From: Microbulbifer sp. TB1203
GTDB lineage: Bacteria > Pseudomonadota > Gammaproteobacteria > Pseudomonadales > Cellvibrionaceae
Reading direction: 5' to 3'
Length of the DNA stretch: 64,000 nt
Assembly (NCBI RefSeq): GCF_030997045.1
Contig: NZ_CP116899.1
Location: 2,553,501 to 2,617,500 of the forward strand
The stretch's first letter is position 1. Each line of letters opens with the position of its first letter. Below, in pieces: positions 54,983 to 63,362 of the stretch. Made by a program: the position numbers and the translations under genes. Under the pieces are notes generated by a model. The model made no database searches, had not been told where the DNA came from, and saw nothing but the letters and a program-made list of their open reading frames with translations.

Positions 54983-55768
54983 TCATTGGCGAATCACACC
55001 TTCGGCGACCAGCAAATCGAAAATTGCCTGCGCTTTCTCCCGGCTGGATTCCTGCTTCATGACCTGCCCACCCTGCCCCTGGGGTTTGGCGGTGGCGGCC
55101 TTGAACCGCTCCGCGGCTGATTTGGCCTTGACCACATTCAGTCGTTTGGGTCTGGGACGGGCTTGGGTTTCCATCCACTCGGCGCGTGCCACGTCGGGTT
55201 GTGCCACACCGCGCTGAATGTCGAAGAGGCCACGCTGGCCGGGACCGAAGGCGGTTTGCCGGGCGCCGGGCGCGGCGCTGTCGACGGTGGCGATGAAAGG
55301 CAGCGGCACGGTGAGGGCCCGACGCTGGCCGCGAGGCAGGGCCTGCAGCACCTCGGCGCGGCCGTTTTCAATGGCGCGGATCTGGGCGATGCGCGGCACC
55401 AGCGGCCAACCCAGCCGCTCCGCCAACAGGTAGGGCAGCAGGCCTGAGGCCTCGCCGCGTTCGGCCTGTACCCCGGCCAGGACGATATCCGCTGGATGGG
55501 TGGCGAAGTATTGCAACAGGGGCTGTACGGCATCCGCTTCCGGGGCTTCCTGCAGCACGGTCATTGTGTGCAGCCCCATGCCCAGGTATTGGCGCAGCGC
55601 CGGCTCGCCGGCGTCGCCGACGTGAACCAGGGACAGCGACCGGCCCGCGAGCGTCAGGCCCAGTTCCACGGCACGGGCGTCCTGATCGGCGCGGCGCGCG
55701 CGGCCGGAGACCGGGTGCTGGCCGACCGAAACCAGGGCGGCGATGTTCAGCGATGTTTCAACGGGCAT
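54983..55768 (-). CDS. Electron transfer flavoprotein subunit beta, dimethylglycine-catabolism type
   Basis: A 261-residue ETF beta subunit. NIAALVSVGQHPVSGRARRA, the ADIVLAGVQAERGEASGLLP segment and a late PLPFIATVDSAAPGARQ are recognisable, though diverged from housekeeping ETFs. The ATG at 55768 (MPVETSLNI) follows GAGGAAG. The C-terminal 40 residues form a basic linker and a helix (SREKAQAIFDLLVAEGVI) unusual for standard EtfB but found in betaine-cluster homologues. It should pass electrons from DgcA/DgcB, with the etfA product encoded upstream. A 160-bp gap holding a palindromic repeat separates it from etfA. Confidence 0.85.
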   Translation of the reverse strand: MPVETSLNIAALVSVGQHPVSGRARRADQDARAVELGLTLAGRSLSLVHVGDAGEPALRQYLGMGLHTMTVLQEAPEADAVQPLLQYFATHPADIVLAGVQAERGEASGLLPYLLAERLGWPLVPRIAQIRAIENGRAEVLQALPRGQRRALTVPLPFIATVDSAAPGARQTAFGPGQRGLFDIQRGVAQPDVARAEWMETQARPRPKRLNVVKAKSAAERFKAATAKPQGQGGQVMKQESSREKAQAIFDLLVAEGVIRQ

Positions 55769-55833
55769 GGTGTGCTTCCTCGATGAATGTCTTTTGAGGG
55801 CTACGCCCAACACTGTTTTGTTAGACCCCATTC

Positions 55834-55909
55834 TGTGGGAGCCTGCCCTGCAGGCGATTCAATCGGTGCTATCCGCCACGCCCCATTCGCCAGCAGGGCT
55901 GGCTCCCAC
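55834..55909. repeat. Palindromic repeat between etfA and etfB
   Basis: GTGGGAGCCTGCCCTGCAGG at the left and CCAGCAGGGCTGGCTCCCAC at the right. The arms belong to the two variants seen elsewhere, so the element looks like a recombinant of both forms. Confidence 0.8.
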
Positions 55910-55928
55910 AGGGCTAAAGCCTTTGGGG

Positions 55929-57203
55929 CTAGGCCACTTCCAGTGTCTCCGGCACGGTTGCGTCCGTATCTTTCCCACCCCGATGTTCCCGCACCAGCGC
56001 CAACAGCTCCGCCAGGATTTCCGAGCTGTCGCCGATGGCGCTCAGATCGGCGCGCCTGACCATGTCGCAGCCGTCGTCGAGGTTGATGGCAACCACTTTT
56101 TCGCAGCGGCCGATGCCCTGCAAATGCTGCACCGCGCCGGAGATGCCCACGGCGACATAGACCCGCGCCGTTACCCAGGTGCCGGTGGCACCGATTTGCC
56201 GGAACCGGGGCATGAAACCGTCGTCCACGGCGACGCGACTGGCCCCTTCGGTCGCGCCCAGTGCGGTGGCCACTTCGTGGAACTGGTCCCAGTCGCGTAC
56301 GCCGTTTCCGGCAGAGAGAATAAATTCCGCCTCCGCCAGCGGGATCTGGCTCGGGTCCACCGGCACCAGACCCTGATCGCGAATGCATACCCGGACGTCC
56401 GGGTACTCGTCGAGCTGAATCGGCAATGCCTGGTGACGGCTGTCGTCGACCGGCAGGGCGCATTCCTCGGCCAGCAGCAGCACCCGGGGAGTGTGGCGAC
56501 GGATATCGATGCGGCCGCTGCCGCCGCGACACAGTGTCTCGGTCTCGCTGACCTGCCAGGCGTGCACCGCCGGTCGTTCGCCCAGGCGCACGGCCAGCCT
56601 CGACCCCAGATCGGCGCCGCCGTGCACGCTGTCCGGGAACAGCCAGAAGCGGGGCCCCAGTTGATCTTCCACGGCCTGCAGCACGGCCAGTTTCCGCTCG
56701 GGGCAATAATCGTCCAGTGCCTGACCGTCGCAGTGGGTCACCTGGATCAGGCGGTCGGCGCCGGCGGTGTCGAATCCGGTCTCGCGGGCCTCGCCCAGTA
56801 CAATGGCGACCACCGCGCCCTGGCCACCGCCGCTGTGCGCCAGTTGCTGTGCCTGGCCGAGGACATCCCGGTCATGGGATGTCAGGCGGCCACCAGCCAT
56901 GTCCAGCACGGCGGCCACATAAAAGTCCGGATGGTCGACCCGGTGCAGAGGCAGTGCCTGCTCCTCGCTATGGGTCGCTTTGGCGCTCCGGCCCAGGTCC
57001 CGGCCCGACGGTGCCGGGCCGGTGGAACTGCGATCGATGCGTTTTAGTCCGTTGGGCCCGATAAACCCCACGGCGTGCGGGTTCCTGCGCAACAAGCCTG
57101 TCGGTCCCCGCACCGGGCCACCGGCCAGGGATTCGTGCAGGGGATGCAGCCGGTTGCGCAGGATCCTCTCGGTTCTCGGGTCGCGGCGGATCACATCGCT
57201 CAT
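55929..57203 (-). CDS. Electron transfer flavoprotein subunit alpha, dimethylglycine-catabolism type
   Basis: A 424-residue ETF alpha subunit, about 100 residues longer than the housekeeping type because of an N-terminal extension rich in Arg/Pro. The FAD-binding C-terminal domain is clear: AGNGVRDWDQFHEVATALGA, VDDGFMPRFRQIGATG, VYVAVGISGAVQHLQGI and KVVAINLDDGCDM. AGGAG precedes the ATG. It follows dgcB on the same strand, with a block of 17-bp repeats at the dgcB end. It receives electrons from dimethylglycine oxidation and passes them to the quinone pool. Confidence 0.88.
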   Translation of the reverse strand: MSDVIRRDPRTERILRNRLHPLHESLAGGPVRGPTGLLRRNPHAVGFIGPNGLKRIDRSSTGPAPSGRDLGRSAKATHSEEQALPLHRVDHPDFYVAAVLDMAGGRLTSHDRDVLGQAQQLAHSGGGQGAVVAIVLGEARETGFDTAGADRLIQVTHCDGQALDDYCPERKLAVLQAVEDQLGPRFWLFPDSVHGGADLGSRLAVRLGERPAVHAWQVSETETLCRGGSGRIDIRRHTPRVLLLAEECALPVDDSRHQALPIQLDEYPDVRVCIRDQGLVPVDPSQIPLAEAEFILSAGNGVRDWDQFHEVATALGATEGASRVAVDDGFMPRFRQIGATGTWVTARVYVAVGISGAVQHLQGIGRCEKVVAINLDDGCDMVRRADLSAIGDSSEILAELLALVREHRGGKDTDATVPETLEVA

Positions 57204-57221
57204 CAGTGTTGCTCCTGTTGG

Positions 57222-57306
57222 CTCATGGCTGCTCTTGACTCACGGCTGCTCTTGGCTCACGGCTGTTTTTGGCCCAGGGCTCATGGCTGCTTTCCGCGGC
57301 TCATGG
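57222..57306. repeat. Degenerate 17-bp tandem repeats at the dgcB 3' end
   Basis: Units CTCATGGCTGCTCTTGA (57222-57238), CTCACGGCTGCTCTTGG (57239-57255), CTCACGGCTGTTTTTGG (57256-57272), CTCATGGCTGCTTTCCG (57280-57296) and a partial CTCATGG. The dgcB stop codon is in the second unit, so the C-terminal tail of DgcB is made of repeat translation. Confidence 0.85.
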
Positions 57307-59198
57307 ACCTCTTCAACCAAAGCATCGGCGACCAGTTCGGCGAGGTCTTTGATCTGTGGGCGGGGCTCGACCACGCCTTCCAGCATGGCAGTACACTGCT
57401 GGCAGGCGACGGCGATAAGATCCGCCTGAACAGCGCGGGCATCTTCGACCCGCATGTCGGCGATGCGGCGTTCACCCGGTATGTCCGTGATGGGGGCGCC
57501 ACCGCCACCGCCGCAGCAGCGGGAGCGATAGCCGGATCGTTCCATCTCGCTCAGCTCGATGTTCAGGGCGTTCAGCAGTGCGCGCGGCGCTTCGTATTCG
57601 CCGTTGTAGCGCCCCAGATAGCAGGGGTCGTGATAGGTGACGGTGCCGCCTTTGTGCGCTTTCAGTTGCAGCCTGCCGTCACGCACCAACCCGTTGATAA
57701 AGGTGCTGTGATGCAGCACTTCGTAGTGACCGCCGAAGTCGCCGTATTCGTTCTTGAGGACGTGAAAAGCGTGCGGGTCGGTGGTGACGATGCGCTCGAA
57801 GCGGTATCGATTCAGGACGGCAATGTTTTGGCGGGCCAGGCTTTGAAAGGTGGCGTCGTCACCGAGGCGGCGGGCGAGATCGCCGCTGTCGCACTCTTCG
57901 TTGCCGAGTACCGCGAAATCGACTTTCGCGGCCTTCAGGATCTCGACGAAGGCGCGCAGGATTCGCTGGCTGCGCATGTCGAAGCAACCGTCGCTGACCC
58001 AGAACAGCACTTCGGCACGGCCGACTTCGGCCATCAGCGGCAGGTTCAGGTCCGCCGCCCAGTTCATCCGGCTGTCGGGGGCGAAGCCGCCGGGGTTGTC
58101 GGTGGCGATGAGGTTGTCCAGCACCTCGGCGCCCTTGTTGGGCGTTTCACCTTTCTCCAGCGTCAGGAAGCGGCGCATATCGACGATGGCATCGACGTGT
58201 TCGATCATCATCGGGCACTCTTCCACGCAGGCGCGGCAGGTAGTGCAGGACCAGAGCGTCTCGGCGCTGAGCAGGCCGTCGACGATGGGCTGGTGGGGCG
58301 CGCCGCTGGCGTTACCGGGTTCGACGCCAGGATAGGGGCTGCCCGCGTAGCCGGCATCGCTGCCACCGGCCAGGCCCACCACCATATCCTGGATCAGTTT
58401 TTTGGGGTTGAGCGGCTGGCCGGCGGCGAAGGCGGGGCAGACCGCTTCGCAGCGGCCGCACTGCACGCAGGCGTCGAAGCCGAGCAATTGATTCCAGGTA
58501 AAGTCTTCCGGCCTGGCCACGCCCAGGGTGGGCGCCCCCAGGTCCACCGGTTTGAGGCCGGTGGAGCGGCCGCCGCCGAAGCGCTCCGGGCGGCGGTGAA
58601 AGGCCAGGTGCAGGGCGCCGGCAAAGGCGTGTTTCATGGGCCCGCCCCAGCCCATGCCGAACAGCATTTCCGCCAGGCCGAAGGCAACGCCCGCCGCCAA
58701 CAAAATGCCAAGGACCCAGCCCCCAAAACCTTCGGGCAGCAGGCCGGAGCTGAGCAGGGTGAGTACAAAGAAGGAGGCGGAAAACACCAGCAGGTTCTTT
58801 GGCAGCCGCATCCAGGGGCCTCTGGAAAGGCGCGCCGGCGGATTGCGCCGGCGCAGGAACACGAACACCGCGCCGCAGAACATAAGCAGGGTGGCCAACA
58901 GCAAGGCCAGGTTGAGCCATCGGCTTTCCAGCCCGAACAGGTGCACCGGCACGATCAGCAGCATGGAAAGGACAAAACCGCCCGCCGTGGCCACGTGGGT
59001 GTTGGACATATAGCGATCGCGCTCTACCACATGGTGCAAGTCCACCAGGTAGCGCCGCGGCATGGCCGCCAGGCCGGCCAGAAACGCCACGGGCTCGGGG
59101 CGGCCCCGGCGCCAGAGGCGGATGCGGCGCAGGGCGCCGGCGAACAGCAGGCCCAGGGCCGCGGCCAGCAGGGCGGGAAGTAACAAGTCCAGCATCAT
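57240..59198 (-). CDS. dgcB: Dimethylglycine catabolism protein DgcB, membrane Fe-S protein
   Basis: A 652-residue protein. The N-terminal 180 residues hold four or five membrane helices (MMLDLLLPALLAAALGLLFA; VATAGGFVLSMLLIVPVHLF and later). Two [4Fe-4S] ferredoxin motifs follow: CVQCGRCEAVCP (Cys 244, 247, 250, 254) and CTTCRACVEECP (Cys 318, 321, 324, 328). Heterodisulfide-reductase-like CCG regions are HDPCYLGRYNGEYEA and RSRCCGGGGGAP, with ACQQCTAML near the end. It resembles DgcB, which with DgcA demethylates dimethylglycine. The start was chosen at the first of two ATGs after two GTG codons. The C-terminus is altered by 17-bp repeats. Confidence 0.9.
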   Translation of the reverse strand: MMLDLLLPALLAAALGLLFAGALRRIRLWRRGRPEPVAFLAGLAAMPRRYLVDLHHVVERDRYMSNTHVATAGGFVLSMLLIVPVHLFGLESRWLNLALLLATLLMFCGAVFVFLRRRNPPARLSRGPWMRLPKNLLVFSASFFVLTLLSSGLLPEGFGGWVLGILLAAGVAFGLAEMLFGMGWGGPMKHAFAGALHLAFHRRPERFGGGRSTGLKPVDLGAPTLGVARPEDFTWNQLLGFDACVQCGRCEAVCPAFAAGQPLNPKKLIQDMVVGLAGGSDAGYAGSPYPGVEPGNASGAPHQPIVDGLLSAETLWSCTTCRACVEECPMMIEHVDAIVDMRRFLTLEKGETPNKGAEVLDNLIATDNPGGFAPDSRMNWAADLNLPLMAEVGRAEVLFWVSDGCFDMRSQRILRAFVEILKAAKVDFAVLGNEECDSGDLARRLGDDATFQSLARQNIAVLNRYRFERIVTTDPHAFHVLKNEYGDFGGHYEVLHHSTFINGLVRDGRLQLKAHKGGTVTYHDPCYLGRYNGEYEAPRALLNALNIELSEMERSGYRSRCCGGGGGAPITDIPGERRIADMRVEDARAVQADLIAVACQQCTAMLEGVVEPRPQIKDLAELVADALVEEVHEPRKAAMSPGPKTAVSQEQP

Positions 59199-59228
59199 CA
59201 CCACTCACTTCGGTTTTTCGTACGCTTA

Positions 59229-59403
59229 GAGCCTGTTTGGAATCTTCCACAATGCTCTCCGGGCCGGATGGGGTACCTCTTTCCGGGACCTTTCACGGCC
59301 ATGGATGGCCGTGGAGAGCGTACAGGGATGTATTCACAGCGTGTCCCGGAAAGAGGTACCCCATCCGGCCTCACACCGCGACCTGGAATTCCGGAACAGG
59401 CTC
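59229..59403. mobile_element. 175-bp MITE-like element with TTA target duplication
   Basis: The outer ends are GAGCCTGTTTGGAAT and, inverted, GAGCCTGTTCCGGAAT. Inside is a perfect 28-bp inverted repeat (59262-59289 and 59343-59370, containing CCGGATGGGGTACCTC) and a central CACGGCCATGGATGGCCGTG. TTA flanks both sides (59226-59228 and 59404-59406). The right TTA is the dgcA stop codon. There is no coding capacity. The ends and 3-bp target site resemble IS5/IS1031-type elements, which is inference. It lies between dgcA and dgcB in the operon and could act as a hairpin in the transcript. Confidence 0.8.
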
Positions 59404-61467
59404 TTACAGGTCTTTGCACAGGCGCAGGGCATCGTAGATGGCGGCGTGGGTGTTGCGCTGGGAGACGCAGTCGCCCAGGCGCCACAGGATCATGCCGTCA
59501 CCCTCTTCCGCCAATACCGGCTGCGCCTTGCAGTCGAACAGCGCCTGCACGTCGATCTGGCCGCGGTTGCGGGACTCGGGTTTGAGTTCGTAGTACAGCG
59601 CCTCGTCGGGGCGTATGCCGTTTTCGATCACCACCTGGTCCACCACCCGCTCTTCGCGCTGGCCGGTGTATTCGTTTTCCAGCACGGCCACTTTCTTGTC
59701 CCCTTCCGGGTAGACCTTTTCCAACATCAGGTCCGATGTCATGACCACTTCCTTTTCGTAAAGGCTGCGGTAGTAGGTGGGGAAGGTGGTGCCGCCGATG
59801 CCCACGCCGGGCTTGATATCGTCGGTAACCAGTTCCACGAGTGCGCCCTTGGAGGCCAGGTAGTCGGCCACGGACATGCCGGAAAACTCGCAGATGGTGT
59901 CGTAAACCAGCACGTTCCTGCCCGGCTCCACGGCGCCGCTGAGAATGTCCCAGGAGGACACCACCAGACCCTCTTCTGCGCCCCATTCCGGGCTCTGGGT
60001 GATAAAGGGCGTGCCGCCGGTAGCCAGTATGCAGACGTCCGGGCGCAGCTCGCGCACCAGTTCGGCGTTCGCCTCGGTACCCAAACGCAGATCGATACCC
60101 AGGCGCTCAAGCTCCAGGGCGTACCAGCGGGTGATGCCGGCGATCTGGTCGCGCTGCGGGGCGCGGGCGGCCAGGGTAATCTGCCCGCCCAGTTCGCCGG
60201 CTTTTTCCAGCAGGATCACTTCGTGGCCGCGCTCGGCGGCAATACGCGCTGCTTCCATTCCGCCCGGGCCGCCGCCCACCACCACTACCCGGCGTCTGGG
60301 CCCGTCGGTTTTTTCGATGATGTGGGGCAGGCCCATATATTCGCGCGAGGTGGCGGCGTTCTGGATGCAGAGCACGTCCAGACCCTGGTACTGGCGGTCG
60401 ATGCAATAGTTGGCCCCAACGCACTGGCGGATCTGATCCACCTGGTTCATCTTGATCTTGGCGATCAGGTGCGGGTCGGCGATGTGCGCCCGCGTCATGC
60501 CCACGAAGTCCACGTAGCCCGCTTCCAGGATGCGCTGGGCCTGGTTGGGGTCCTTGATGTTCTGGGCGTGGATTACCGGCACGTCCACCACTTCCTTGAT
60601 GCCGGCGGCCAGGTGCAGGAAGGGCTCCGGCGGAAAAGTCATGTTGGGGATGACGTTGGCCAGGGTGTTGTGGGTGTCGCAGCCCGAGCCCACCACGCCG
60701 AAGAAATCCAGCAGGCCGGTGTCGTTGTAGTAGCGGGCGATTTGTTTCATGTCGTCGTGGCTCAGACCGTCGGGGTGAAACTCGTCGCCGCAGATGCGCA
60801 TGCCCACGGCGAAGTCCCGGCCCACTTCCTCGCGCACCGCCTTCAGCACTTCCAGGCCGAAGCGCATGCGGTTTTCGAAGCTGCCGCCCCACTCGTCGGT
60901 GCGCTTGTTCACCCGCGGCGACCAGAACTGGTCGATCATGTGCTGGTGCACGGCGGAGAGTTCCACCCCGTCCAGGCCGCCCTCCTTGGCGCGGCGGGCG
61001 GCCTGGGCGAAGTCGCCAATCACGCGTTGGATTTCCTCTTCCTCGATGGTTTTGCAGGTGGCGCGGTGCACCGGCTCGCGGATGCCGGAAGGCGACATCA
61101 GGTTGGGCCAGTTCTCGCCGTCCCAGCGCGAGCGGCGGCCCATGTGGGTGATCTGGATCATGATCCTGCCGCCGTGCTTGTGTACGGCGTCGGCCAGATT
61201 CTGGAAGTGGGGGATGATGCGGTCGGTGGAGAGATTGACCGACTGCCACCAGCTTTGCGGGCTGTCGATGGAAACCACGCTGGAGCCGCCGCAGATGCAC
61301 AGGCCGCAGCCGCCCTTGGCCTTTTCCTCGTAGTACTTGACGTAGCGCTCGGTGGTCATGCCGCCGTCGGTGGCGTAGACCTCGGCGTGGGCGGTGCTGA
61401 CGATTCGGTTGCGGATAGTGAGTTGATTGATCTGCAACGGGCGGAAAAGTGCTTCGAATTGGGACAT
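59404..61467 (-). CDS. dgcA: Dimethylglycine demethylase subunit DgcA, FMN/FAD flavoprotein
   Basis: A 687-residue flavoprotein of the trimethylamine dehydrogenase/old-yellow-enzyme family that removes a methyl group from dimethylglycine to give sarcosine and formaldehyde. The FMN barrel is at residues 1-340 (FRPLQINQLTIRNRIV; SAVHQHMIDQFWSPRVNKRT). The Fe-S loop reads CVGANYC...C (Cys 349, 355 and 367), where the second of the four expected cysteines is Ala352. The Rossmann domain starts VVVVGGGPGGMEAARIAAER (about 394). Its stop codon is TAA formed at the MITE insertion site. It follows the DUF5943 gene by 67 bp. Confidence 0.92.
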   Translation of the reverse strand: MSQFEALFRPLQINQLTIRNRIVSTAHAEVYATDGGMTTERYVKYYEEKAKGGCGLCICGGSSVVSIDSPQSWWQSVNLSTDRIIPHFQNLADAVHKHGGRIMIQITHMGRRSRWDGENWPNLMSPSGIREPVHRATCKTIEEEEIQRVIGDFAQAARRAKEGGLDGVELSAVHQHMIDQFWSPRVNKRTDEWGGSFENRMRFGLEVLKAVREEVGRDFAVGMRICGDEFHPDGLSHDDMKQIARYYNDTGLLDFFGVVGSGCDTHNTLANVIPNMTFPPEPFLHLAAGIKEVVDVPVIHAQNIKDPNQAQRILEAGYVDFVGMTRAHIADPHLIAKIKMNQVDQIRQCVGANYCIDRQYQGLDVLCIQNAATSREYMGLPHIIEKTDGPRRRVVVVGGGPGGMEAARIAAERGHEVILLEKAGELGGQITLAARAPQRDQIAGITRWYALELERLGIDLRLGTEANAELVRELRPDVCILATGGTPFITQSPEWGAEEGLVVSSWDILSGAVEPGRNVLVYDTICEFSGMSVADYLASKGALVELVTDDIKPGVGIGGTTFPTYYRSLYEKEVVMTSDLMLEKVYPEGDKKVAVLENEYTGQREERVVDQVVIENGIRPDEALYYELKPESRNRGQIDVQALFDCKAQPVLAEEGDGMILWRLGDCVSQRNTHAAIYDALRLCKDL

Positions 61468-61534
61468 TTTTTGTACCCTTTTAATGCTACATCAAGTTTC
61501 GTGTATTCGCTCCAGCGCCGTAATCGCTGGGCGG

Positions 61535-62077
61535 CTAGCCCGTGTAAGAAATCGGGAAGACCTCGAACAACCCGTGGTCAAACCCTTCTTCCGCGGCACT
61601 CTGTCTCTGTACCGCCCTGGTTTTTATGCTCAGGCCCAGGTTGTTGGCAATTTGATCCAGGGCTCCGGCAAACCAACCGGTAAACATGTATTCGACCTTG
61701 CGGTTCACCTTGCCGTATTCGTATACAAAGGCAGAGTGATCGAGCCGCACCCGGGCCTTGCCCGAATCGATGTCCAATTGTTCGACGGTGAACAGGCCCC
61801 AGCCACGTTGGGACAACCGCTTCATGTAATGCTCGAACACGGCGCTACCTCTCAGGCCGTGCAGTTCCCCTTCTTTCTCACACCAGTGGTAGGCGGATTT
61901 ATAGCCGGCCTGGTAGAGGATTTCTGCATAGCGCTCGGGGCCGATTTCGGCCTCGATGGCTTTGTGATTGTTGATAAAAAAGTGCCGGGGCACGTAGAGC
62001 ATCGGCAGGGCGTCGGTGGTCCAGACGCCGGTTTCATCGTCCACTTGAATCGGCAATTCCGGTGCGTGGCTGGTCAT
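61535..62077 (-). CDS. DUF5943 domain-containing protein of the dimethylglycine cluster
   Basis: A 180-residue cytoplasmic protein. The ATG at 62077 follows AGGAGA. It has no signal peptide or membrane helix. The middle part (LYQAGYKSAYHWCEKEGELH, then VFEHYMKRLSQRGWGLFTVE) resembles the vinyl-reductase (V4R)-like fold assigned to DUF5943, and homologues lie between the dipeptidase and dgcA genes in pseudomonads. Its position makes a role in dimethylglycine demethylation, such as ligand or cofactor handling, likely. The molecular function is unknown. Confidence 0.85.
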   Translation of the reverse strand: MTSHAPELPIQVDDETGVWTTDALPMLYVPRHFFINNHKAIEAEIGPERYAEILYQAGYKSAYHWCEKEGELHGLRGSAVFEHYMKRLSQRGWGLFTVEQLDIDSGKARVRLDHSAFVYEYGKVNRKVEYMFTGWFAGALDQIANNLGLSIKTRAVQRQSAAEEGFDHGLFEVFPISYTG

Positions 62078-62120
62078 AGTGGTTTCTCCTGATCTTTGTT
62101 CACGCCCCAGGGCTGTCGTG

Positions 62121-62140
62121 GTGCGCACGGCGCACCCTAC
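62121..62140. repeat. Half copy of the GTGCGC palindromic repeat
   Basis: GTGCGCACGGCGCACCCTAC matches the right arm of the repeat at 37428-37481. The dipeptidase stop codon (TAG at 62139-62137) lies inside it. Confidence 0.7.
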
Positions 62141-63114
62141 TCGCCCCAGACTTCGCCTAAAATCCGCAACCAGTTTTCGCCCATTACCTTGCGCACCAGT
62201 TGCTCGGAAAAGCCGTGACGCAGCAGCGCTTCGGTCAGGTTGGGGAATTCGCCGACAGTTCGAATCCCCTCGGGATTGACGATCTTCCCGAAGTTGGTCA
62301 GGCGCCGGGCGTAGCCTTTATCGTGGGTCAGCCACTCGAAGAAGTCCTTGCCATGGCCTTGGGTGAAGTCGGTACCTATACCCACCTGGTCTTCACCGGC
62401 AATGTCGATGACATAACTGATGGCCTCGACATAGTCGTCGATGGTGGAGTCGATGCCGTTTTTCAAAAACGGCGCGAACATGGTGACGCCGATGAAACCG
62501 CCGTGGTCTGCGATAAAGCGGAGCTCCTCGTCCGATTTGTTGCGCGGGTGCTCCTTGAGTCCGGACGGGAGGCAATGGGAATAGCAAACAGGTTTTTTGG
62601 ACTCCAGAATCACCTCCTGCGAGGTTTTCGATCCGACGTGAGACAGATCGCACATGATTCCGACCCGGTTCATTTCCGCCACCACTTCCCGACCGAAATC
62701 GGACAGACCGCCATCGCGCTCATAACAACCGGTGCCAATCAGGTTCTGGGTGTTGTAGCACATTTGCACCACCCCGACGCCGAGATCCTTGAATATCTGC
62801 ACGTAACCCAACTGATCTTCGAAGGCGTGGGCATTTTGGAAGCCGAGCATGATGCCGGTTTTTCCGGCTTCCTTTGCGCGACGAATATCCGAGGTGTGGC
62901 GCACTTTGAGCAACAGATCGCTGTTGTCTTCAATAAGTCGATTCATCTCGACGATATTGTCGACAGTGCTCTGAAAATTTTCCCAAACCGACACGGTACA
63001 GTTGGCGGCGGTGAGGCCACCTTTACGCATATCTTCGAAGAGCTCGCGGTTCCATTTGGCGATAATGAGGCCGTCGATGACGATGGCGTCCCGATGAAGT
63101 TCCGTGGCGTTCAT
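62137..63114 (-). CDS. Renal-dipeptidase-like (M19) membrane dipeptidase of the betaine cluster
   Basis: A 325-residue amidohydrolase-fold protein of peptidase family M19. It lacks a signal peptide when read from the ATG at 63114 (MNATELHRDAIVIDGLI). Metal-site motifs include IDGLIIAKWN (where the canonical DxHxD is changed), CDLSHVGSKTSQEVI, YSHCLPSGLKEHPRN and VGIGTDFTQGHG. The match in position and length to the pseudomonad protein next to dgcA is good. The catalytic metal ligand pattern at the start is altered, so the substrate may not be an ordinary dipeptide. Confidence 0.88.
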   Translation of the reverse strand: MNATELHRDAIVIDGLIIAKWNRELFEDMRKGGLTAANCTVSVWENFQSTVDNIVEMNRLIEDNSDLLLKVRHTSDIRRAKEAGKTGIMLGFQNAHAFEDQLGYVQIFKDLGVGVVQMCYNTQNLIGTGCYERDGGLSDFGREVVAEMNRVGIMCDLSHVGSKTSQEVILESKKPVCYSHCLPSGLKEHPRNKSDEELRFIADHGGFIGVTMFAPFLKNGIDSTIDDYVEAISYVIDIAGEDQVGIGTDFTQGHGKDFFEWLTHDKGYARRLTNFGKIVNPEGIRTVGEFPNLTEALLRHGFSEQLVRKVMGENWLRILGEVWGE

Positions 63115-63362
63115 GTGTAGGTACCCTGTGATTTTCTCTGTGGTCAGGTAGGAAGTGTATTCACGGGGGTAGGGAGCGGGTTCACTGGATGCGACAGGGG
63201 GGGCACTAAAATCGGCATCGCGGATGATGCCCGCCACTGGAAAAGAGGACGCTACGGTAAGAGTACTGTTGCGCGGCCGTTCGTCGTCGAAAAATGGGGG
63301 GAGGGAGCGATGGAATTCCGTTCTCCACCGCCAAGCCTACACAATTAGTACCTTACACCACA
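63115..63362 (-). promoter_or_regulatory. Putative promoter region of the dgc gene run
   Basis: A 248-bp gap between the GbdR-like gene and the dipeptidase gene, both on the minus strand. It is the likely control region for the dgc genes, since GbdR-type regulators activate adjacent betaine/dimethylglycine operons. I could not identify a confident GbdR site or -10/-35 pair by eye. No gene is supported in it. Confidence 0.4.
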
